29,450 nt of DNA. Origin: Fidelibacterota bacterium. GTDB taxonomy: Bacteria > Marinisomatota > Marinisomatia > SCGC-AAA003-L08 > TMED6. The stretch's first letter is position 1, and each line of letters begins with the position of its first letter. The notes below the pieces were generated by a model, which saw only the letters and a list, made by a program, of their open reading frames with translations, was not told the origin of the DNA and made no database searches. This document shows, piece by piece, positions 25,132 to 29,450 of the stretch. Where the stretch lies: the NCBI GenBank assembly GCA_014239355.1, contig JAAZYZ010000089.1, positions 1 through 29,450 on the forward strand. Direction: 5' to 3'. The position numbers and the translations under genes are program-made.

Positions 25132-25380
25132 GTGAATTTAAAAAAAACATATAACAAATTAATATCTATTTCAGATGAGCTTAATATTAAAATTATTAAA
25201 GGTAAAGGCAATTTCAAAGGTGGATCATGCGTTTATAAAAAAGAAAATATTATTGTTTTAAATCATAATAAACCTATTGAAGAGAGGTTGAAAAATTTAA
25301 TTATAAGTTTATTAGAATTTGATGTTAGCTCAATTAGTGATAAACAAATTGAAAAACTTTTTGAAGAGTATAGTACATAG
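25132..25380 (+). CDS. Small conserved protein of unknown function
   Basis: This 82-residue soluble protein starts with GTG, eight bases after the lipoprotein stop. It has a basic helical N-terminus, the core FKGGSCVYKKENIIVLN and the segment KPIEERLKNLI. The GG-x-C-x-(x-x)-V-LN-x-x-x-P-x-EER-L pattern recurs in short, uncharacterised proteins of many Gram-negative lineages that sit beside housekeeping genes; I know no assigned function. The single Cys after GGS could bind a metal or be redox-active, but this is a guess. It precedes the HIT hydrolase by 11 bases. Confidence 0.65.
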   Translation: MNLKKTYNKLISISDELNIKIIKGKGNFKGGSCVYKKENIIVLNHNKPIEERLKNLIISLLEFDVSSISDKQIEKLFEEYST

Positions 25381-25391
25381 AAGGAGTATAA

Positions 25392-25883
25392 ATGGATAAG
25401 AATTTTTTATGGGCACCATGGAGAATGGATTATATCCAAAATCCAGATAAAGAAGAAGATGTATTTATAAATAAAATTAAATCTTCAGATGATAAAAAGA
25501 ATTTAGTTTTACATCGTTCTCTTAATTCTTTTGTAGTGATGAATCTATATCCCTATAATAATGGACATTTAATGGTTATCCCTTATAAAAAATATGATGA
25601 TATGACAAAAGTAAACATAGATACTTTGACAGAAATTATGTCTTTATCAAAAGATTCAATGAATATTTTGAAGGCAAAGTTACGATGTGAAGGGTTTAAT
25701 TTTGGTCTGAACATGGGTAAAGTAGCAGGAGCTGGTATAGATGACCATTTACATTTCCATATTGTTCCAAGATGGATGGGGGATTCTAATTTCATGCCTG
25801 TTACAGGGCATACTAAAATTATAATGGAAAATTTATTTGATACTTATGATAAATTAAAACCTGAATTTGATTTATTAAAATAA
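25392..25883 (+). CDS. HIT-family nucleotide hydrolase/transferase
   Basis: This 163-residue protein carries the HIT signature HLHFHIVPRW near residues 119-128, whose middle His is the nucleophile that takes AMP. Upstream are NLYPYNNGHLMVIPYK and NFGLNMGKVAGAGIDDH, both typical of the diadenosine tetraphosphate phosphorylase/hydrolase-like HIT branch with WAPWRMDYI at the N-terminus. It likely cleaves dinucleoside polyphosphates such as Ap4A in the cytoplasm. The Shine-Dalgarno AGAAGGAG lies seven bases before the ATG. It closes the lipoprotein operon; a tRNA gene follows 64 bases later. Confidence 0.9.
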   Translation: MDKNFLWAPWRMDYIQNPDKEEDVFINKIKSSDDKKNLVLHRSLNSFVVMNLYPYNNGHLMVIPYKKYDDMTKVNIDTLTEIMSLSKDSMNILKAKLRCEGFNFGLNMGKVAGAGIDDHLHFHIVPRWMGDSNFMPVTGHTKIIMENLFDTYDKLKPEFDLLK

Positions 25884-25947
25884 ATATAAAACTTCTTTTA
25901 TATATTATATTCTTTATATAATTTTATCGGCTTGAAAAATAAATTTT

Positions 25948-26021
25948 TCCGGTATAGCTCAGTTGGTTAGAGCAGTGGACTGTTAATCCACGTGTCCGAG
26001 GTTCGAGTCCTCGTACCGGAG
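25948..26021 (+). tRNA. tRNA-Asn (GTT anticodon)
   Basis: The acceptor stem TCCGGTA pairs with TACCGGA, the D arm is GCTC/GAGC with a 9-base loop, the anticodon stem GTGGA/TCCAC holds loop CTGTTAA with anticodon GTT (25982-25984), and the T stem CGAGG/CCTCG holds TTCGAGT. The discriminator is G26021. The 3' CCA is not encoded (the next bases are CAA). All arms are fully paired. Confidence 0.96.
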
Positions 26022-26030
26022 CAATAAATA

Positions 26031-26058
26031 AAACCCTCTAAATAGAGGGTTTTTTTTT
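26031..26058 (+). terminator. Rho-independent terminator after tRNA-Asn
   Basis: AAACCCTCT (26031-26039) pairs with AGAGGGTTT around a short AAAT-type loop, followed by a long T-run ending TTATT. It lies ten bases after the tRNA and ends its transcript. Confidence 0.92.
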
Positions 26059-26082
26059 ATTATAATTATCATAAATTATGGC

Positions 26083-26736
26083 ATGAAAAATTTTGTAGTA
26101 TATTTATCCGTATTAATATTTTCGTCTTTTTTTATTTCATGTAATTCAGATTCCTTGCATGTAATTAAAGAAAATAATAGTATTATTTTTTATCATACTA
26201 ATCTTAAAGTGAAACAAATTAACCTTGATGACTCTGGAATGATTTTAAATATTCAAACTTTTAATAATGAAAAGTTAGAAACAGAGTGGATTCCTGATAA
26301 TGCTAACCTTGAAATATTTTATGAATATTATGGGAATGGTCAAATTAAGGTTAAAGGCTATTTCAAAAACAAAAAGAAACATTCTTTATGGACCTATTAT
26401 GACCGTGAAGGACATTTGTTAATTGAACGTTATTTTAGTTATGATATGCCAAATAATATATGGATTTGGTATGATCATCATGATCATCATAAAATAGATA
26501 AATATAAAATATATTCAGATTATAGGAATGATGGTTCTTTTACTCGATTTTATCAATCATCTAATATTAAAGAGAAAAAAAATTATGTTAATAACAAATT
26601 AGATGGTGATTATAATTTATTTCATGATAATGAATTAAACTCTATCTATTTAAAAGGACAATATCTTTCTGGAGCAAAAATTAATAATTGGGAAGTTTTT
26701 GATAAACAAGGGGCATTTCAAACTTTTCTTAAATAA
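26083..26736 (+). CDS. Lipoprotein with MORN/YwqK-like repeats
   Basis: This 217-residue protein has a signal-II peptide ending FFISC (Cys20 lipidated). The body carries aromatic repeats of the YwqK/MORN kind: YYGNGQIKVKGYFKNKKKHSLW, with later copies around ERYFSYDMPNNIW and KKNYVNNKLDGDYNLF, and a last copy at KGQYLSGAKINNW. A histidine-rich YDHHDHHK turn in the middle could bind metal. Such repeat proteins form long beta-strand stacks; no enzymatic role is known. It opens the gene run that leads to the bc-complex genes, though only weak spacing evidence joins them. Confidence 0.72.
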   Translation: MKNFVVYLSVLIFSSFFISCNSDSLHVIKENNSIIFYHTNLKVKQINLDDSGMILNIQTFNNEKLETEWIPDNANLEIFYEYYGNGQIKVKGYFKNKKKHSLWTYYDREGHLLIERYFSYDMPNNIWIWYDHHDHHKIDKYKIYSDYRNDGSFTRFYQSSNIKEKKNYVNNKLDGDYNLFHDNELNSIYLKGQYLSGAKINNWEVFDKQGAFQTFLK

Positions 26737-26751
26737 TTTAATTGGTTTATA

Positions 26752-26916
26752 ATGTTTGATAAAATATTTGCATTTTCTACTGTCTATTATAAAGAAATTA
26801 TCATCACTATTCTTGTTGCAACATCAGTATTATATACTAAAAACAGAGTAGTATCAATGGTAATTTGTACAATTCTTCTGTTTTATTATTTTTATATGAT
26901 ATTTTTTAGATTATGA
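26752..26916 (+). CDS. Small two-helix membrane protein (54 residues)
   Basis: An ATG at 26752 opens a 54-codon frame ending in TGA, which overlaps the next gene's ATG as ATGA. Two hydrophobic segments (about 15-28 and 33-52) are separated by the basic TKNR loop, typical of a helical hairpin. The frame is short and has no clear Shine-Dalgarno. The ATGA overlap and position between two co-directional genes support it. I do not recognise a family. Confidence 0.6.
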   Translation: MFDKIFAFSTVYYKEIIITILVATSVLYTKNRVVSMVICTILLFYYFYMIFFRL

Positions 26917-27257
26917 AAAAAAAAGATATTACTCATCCAAAATTATATTGTGATTTCAAAAATACTAGTAAAGGTATAAAATTATTTTATTATTCTAATA
27001 AGTTAGATCATTCTGGAAATCGTATAATGGAATCTTTGATAGATTCTAAAATAAAATCTTTCTCTAATAAAGAGTTAAATCAATTAAATATATCAGAATA
27101 TAATAAGTTATTGAGTTATATTTTAAGGCAAGAACGAGTTATGCAAATATATTTAAATAAAGGTTTTAATAATCAACATAAGATTGTCAAAGAGAGTTTA
27201 GTATTGATGTATAATTTTAAAAATGATTTTGAAAGTGCAGTAAAACATGAATCTTGA
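26913..27257 (+). CDS. Small soluble protein of unknown function
   Basis: This 114-residue, lysine- and asparagine-rich protein has no signal or membrane segment. Its C-terminal two thirds looks helical (MESLIDSKIKSF, then SEYNKLLSYILRQERVMQIYL and KIVKESLVLMYNF). It starts in ATGA overlap with the upstream small membrane protein and overlaps the next ORF by 11 bases, so all are translated from one message. I recognise no family or catalytic motif. Confidence 0.6.
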   Translation: MKKKDITHPKLYCDFKNTSKGIKLFYYSNKLDHSGNRIMESLIDSKIKSFSNKELNQLNISEYNKLLSYILRQERVMQIYLNKGFNNQHKIVKESLVLMYNFKNDFESAVKHES

Positions 27258-27378
27258 GTGGTTATATTTAAATTTAACATGGATTATTTTGATATTAATT
27301 ATTACAACAATAATATTATTTTTATTCCCAGTTATTTTAGGTGTTGATTTATTAAAAAAGAGTAAAAAGAAGAAATAA
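27247..27378 (+). CDS. Single-pass small membrane protein with poly-Lys tail (43 residues)
   Basis: An ATG at 27247 opens 43 codons ending TAA at 27376-27378. Residues about 10-31 are a strong hydrophobic helix (TWIILILIITTIILFLFPVI) and the end is KKSKKKK, so the basic tail should stay in the cytoplasm. The start overlaps the preceding gene by 11 bases and its stop overlaps the next ATG (TAATG), marks of a coupled operon gene rather than chance. Confidence 0.6.
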   Translation: MNLEWLYLNLTWIILILIITTIILFLFPVILGVDLLKKSKKKK

Positions 27379-27533
27379 TGGATGCTCTATATTTAGGATT
27401 AATAATGGCAGTAGCTTTCTTAATAATGGCTATTAGTCAAATTTTTAGTTTACAAAAAGAGGTACGAAAGTTAAAAAGTATAACCTCATTTTTATTAAAA
27501 GAGATTAAAGATATAAGGTCTAAAAATGAATAA
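27378..27533 (+). CDS. Single-pass small membrane protein with coiled-coil tail (51 residues)
   Basis: Starting at ATG 27378 in TAATG overlap, 51 codons run to TAA at 27531-27533, inside the start of the HEAT gene. The N-terminal helix covers about residues 4-23. A charged helical tail with LQKEVRKLKSI follows, likely a short coiled coil. This topology resembles the heme-export subunit CcmD, but the other Ccm genes are not in the window and the resemblance rests on layout alone. Confidence 0.6.
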   Translation: MDALYLGLIMAVAFLIMAISQIFSLQKEVRKLKSITSFLLKEIKDIRSKNE

Positions 27534-28251
27534 CACAAATCAAAACCAACCAATTAGCAGTTCAGAATCAAGTAGAATTTATTCTCTATTTTATTCATTT
27601 TTTTTAATTCCTTTAATGATTGTTATTTTTGGAATTTTATTTTATTTACTTTTTTCTGTTATTACAGAAGAGCCCTCTGATATTAATCAATTATTAATAA
27701 AATTGGAGACAGGATCTATACGAGATAAAGCAAACGCAAGTTATCGTATGAATAAATTATTTTTTAATGACCCCAATAAGTACGATTCTTCATATAGAAA
27801 ACGTATTATTAAAATTCATAACATGTCTAAATCTGAACACTTGAGTGATAATACTCTTCGATTACATACAATCATGATTATGGGGAATTCAGCCGATACT
27901 ACATTTGGTTCTATTTTAATCCAAGAATTAAAAGCAGATAAGGAAGAATTTCGAATTAAAGCGATAGAGGCTCTTGGAAAATTAAAATATAGTGATGCTT
28001 CAATAGAGTTAAAACATTTTTTAATGCCTAATAACTCATTTTTAGAAAAATTAGCAGCAACAGGTAGTTTGGGTAATATTGGCAATAAAAATATTATTCC
28101 TGAACTAGTAAATCTAATTAATAGATGGCCAGCTCAATGGATTGAAACAGATGGGCCTGAATTAAGGTGGGAAGCAGCATTAGCCTTATTAAAATTAGAA
28201 TTTAGTAATAATAAAACTGAAGCAATAATCAATAATTTATTAAAGCGTTAA
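27526..28251 (+). CDS. Membrane-anchored HEAT-repeat protein, ended by an in-frame stop
   Basis: This 241-residue product has a cytoplasmic or periplasmic N-terminus, one strong membrane helix (about 24-46), and helical HEAT-like repeats through the rest: TFGSILIQELKADKEEFRIK, AIEALGKLKYSDASIELKHFL, and LEKLAATGSLGNIGNKNIIPELV among them, all marked by paired helices with A/L spacing. HEAT arrays bind protein partners. It overlaps the preceding small ORF by eight bases. The frame continues past its TAA for another 64 sense codons that still read as a HEAT repeat (see the next entry), so the annotated end is probably a broken gene end. Confidence 0.82.
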   Translation: MNNTNQNQPISSSESSRIYSLFYSFFLIPLMIVIFGILFYLLFSVITEEPSDINQLLIKLETGSIRDKANASYRMNKLFFNDPNKYDSSYRKRIIKIHNMSKSEHLSDNTLRLHTIMIMGNSADTTFGSILIQELKADKEEFRIKAIEALGKLKYSDASIELKHFLMPNNSFLEKLAATGSLGNIGNKNIIPELVNLINRWPAQWIETDGPELRWEAALALLKLEFSNNKTEAIINNLLKR

Positions 28252-28446
28252 TATTATAAGACTTATCAAGAATTAAATGAGAATACAGTCAATTTTGTGA
28301 TTCTTAAAATTTTAAATATTTTATATTCTATTGATAATATTGAATTATTAAACCCATTCAAAAATACTCTCCAAACTTTAGCAATGGGCGATCCAAATTT
28401 AGAAATTCGCAATTATGCTAAAAAATTATTTAAAGTAGTTGAGTAG
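28252..28446 (+). pseudogene. In-frame remainder of the HEAT-repeat gene after the TAA stop
   Basis: Directly after TAA 28249-28251 the same frame stays open for 64 codons to TAG 28444-28446. The product has two helical repeats ending MGDPNLEIRNYAKKLFKVVE, a clear HEAT-type sentence that continues the upstream repeats with the same codon use. No ATG occurs until near the end (in AMGDP), so it cannot be a gene of its own. The simplest reading is a one-base nonsense change or sequence error in a 306-residue protein. Confidence 0.7.
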
Positions 28447-28546
28447 ATAAATAAATAAATAAATTTATATACATATATTTTATTGCCTTAGTATCTTAAA
28501 AAACTTTAAATTATGTATCAATTAAACACTAATTGAAGAGAGAGAA

Positions 28547-29086
28547 ATGGCAAAAAATAAATTTATTCCAAAAGCATCTGTTGGAGATAAGCAGAAAAAT
28601 GAAATTTCTAGAGGGAAATTTATTTCTGTTTTATCTATTGGCTGGCTTGCATTTATAGCTGGTGTTGGTGGTTTTTTTACTGCGCTTGGCAGAATGTTTT
28701 TCCCTAATGTTAGTTTTGAGCCTCCAATGGAATTTAAAATAGGCTATGCAGATGATTTCGAAATAGGTAAAGTTGATTTGCGGTTCAAAAAACAATACAA
28801 TGTATGGATTGTAAGAGATAAAGAAAGCATCTATGCTTTATCAACTGTTTGTACACATTTAGGTTGTACTCCTAATTGGTTGGTTGCAGAAAAAAAATTC
28901 AAATGTCCTTGCCATGGTAGTGGTTTTAGAAGTGATGGGATGAATTTTGAAGGTCCTGCCCCAAGACCTTTAGAAAGATTTCGTATTTTTGTAGCCAGTG
29001 ATGGTCAAATAATGGTTGATAAAAACAAAAAATTTAATTATGAAAAAGGAGAATGGACTAGGCCTGAAGCTTCCTTAAAGGTGTAG
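28547..29086 (+). CDS. Rieske [2Fe-2S] iron-sulfur subunit of a cytochrome bc complex
   Basis: This 179-residue protein has an N-terminal membrane anchor (about 25-50, SVLSIGWLAFIAGVGGFF) and a Rieske domain. The cluster ligands are visible: CTHLGC (Cys102, His104, with Cys107) and CPCHGSGF (Cys120 in the approach, Cys122 in the C-P-C-H form, His123). It carries electrons from quinol to cytochrome c in the bc1/b6f-type complex on the periplasmic side. The GAGAGAG-rich leader gives a Shine-Dalgarno before ATG 28547. The next gene is cytochrome b, 11 bases on. The leader gap holds a short AAAT repeat (28447-28462). Confidence 0.95.
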   Translation: MAKNKFIPKASVGDKQKNEISRGKFISVLSIGWLAFIAGVGGFFTALGRMFFPNVSFEPPMEFKIGYADDFEIGKVDLRFKKQYNVWIVRDKESIYALSTVCTHLGCTPNWLVAEKKFKCPCHGSGFRSDGMNFEGPAPRPLERFRIFVASDGQIMVDKNKKFNYEKGEWTRPEASLKV

Positions 29087-29097
29087 TTTATTTAATT

Positions 29098-29450
29098 ATG
29101 GAAGAAAATAATAAACAATCAATATTTGAAAAACTGTTAAACTCTCAGTTATATAAATCAATTATTCGTTCTGGAGTTCCTAGGAGCAGAAGACAGAGAA
29201 TGTATGCTGTGTTAGGTAATGTATTTTTACATTTACATCCTGCAAGACTACCTAGGCATGCTGTTAAAATAGGTTATACTTGGTGTATGGGAGGGCTTTC
29301 ATTTTTTTTATTTGTTGTTTTAACAATTACAGGTATCATGTTAATGTTTTATTATAGACCAACGGTTGAATATGCCTTTACTGATATTATAGATTTGGGA
29401 GAGCAGGCACCATTAGGAATTATGAGGGAATTACATAGATGGGGAGCTCA
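29098..29450 (+). CDS. Cytochrome b subunit, N-terminal part
   Basis: The frame opens at ATG 29098 and runs off the right edge after 117 codons. It shows the N-terminal HPARLPRHAVKIGYTWCMGG, one membrane segment (about 70-88, LSFFLFVVLTITGIMLMFYY, shortened here) and ends IMRELHRWGA, the conserved LHRWGAH lead of the first heme-binding histidine helix in cytochrome b. It should be the quinol-oxidising, heme-b subunit of the same complex as the Rieske protein. The remaining histidine and Qo-site motifs lie outside the window. Confidence 0.92.
   Translation, partial: MEENNKQSIFEKLLNSQLYKSIIRSGVPRSRRQRMYAVLGNVFLHLHPARLPRHAVKIGYTWCMGGLSFFLFVVLTITGIMLMFYYRPTVEYAFTDIIDLGEQAPLGIMRELHRWGA

Noticed and set aside
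27378..27533. Heme-exporter subunit CcmD
   Set aside because: Only the one-helix-plus-charged-tail layout agrees; no ccmA, ccmB or ccmC is nearby and such short sequences cannot be assigned by eye.
28447..28462. Short AAAT tetranucleotide repeat
   Set aside because: About four copies in AT-rich intergenic DNA; too short to call a variable repeat or element.
1..29450. CRISPR array, insertion sequence, phage or restriction-modification genes
   Set aside because: No spaced direct repeats, transposase or integrase motifs, or phage structural genes were seen.

Overview
The window is a very AT-rich, gene-dense stretch of a Gram-negative bacterial chromosome. An LptD-type outer-membrane LPS assembly protein, a C-terminal-Phe beta-barrel and lipoproteins show an outer membrane. 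Two secreted proteases end in the NPFNP-type C-terminal domain of type IX secretion (T9SS) cargo, a third secreted protein ends in a dockerin, and there is a GCTDP...DDGSC calcium-binding motif. This mix is typical of the Fibrobacterota-Chlorobiota-Bacteroidota group and best fits a marine Candidatus Marinimicrobia (SAR406) relative. That placement is inference from gene style; no rRNA is present to settle it.

Layout. 1-2400 (+): the end of rlmN, a purine nucleoside phosphorylase, a Bax-inhibitor-1/YccA membrane protein, then two tandem homologous 69- and 72-residue membrane proteins flanked by strong hairpins. 2411-13677 (-): one long, tightly packed, co-directional run of lptD, hisS, thiI, an exonuclease III gene, a TrmH/SpoU methyltransferase, a cystathionine beta-synthase-like enzyme, a 20-codon ORF, two membrane GT2 glycosyltransferases and a DUF3108-like exported protein. 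13829-21673 (+): a secreted-protein island: a lysyl-endopeptidase-like pseudoprotease with a dockerin, an intact lysyl-endopeptidase-like protease with a cohesin-like domain and T9SS signal, and a subtilisin-like T9SS protease, followed by an RlmL-like methyltransferase. 21706-23560 (-): an abundant-looking acidic outer-membrane barrel, a candidate small RNA/leader with terminator, and yqgE. 23646-26058 (+): an Ig-like lipoprotein, a small conserved protein, a HIT hydrolase, tRNA-Asn and a terminator. 26083-29450 (+): a lipoprotein, four small overlapping ORFs, a HEAT-repeat membrane protein interrupted by an in-frame stop, then the Rieske and cytochrome b genes of a bc complex (the last runs off the window).

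How it works together. The minus-strand run is largely translation, tRNA modification, repair and envelope housekeeping. The plus-strand protease island looks like an extracellular protein-degradation module. The distal end is a respiratory bc-complex operon preceded by a chain of tiny membrane proteins that may be accessory or assembly factors.

No gene-free stretch exceeds 300 bases; the longest (22786-22999) holds a terminator and a candidate small RNA. No insertion sequence, CRISPR array, phage gene or rRNA was seen.
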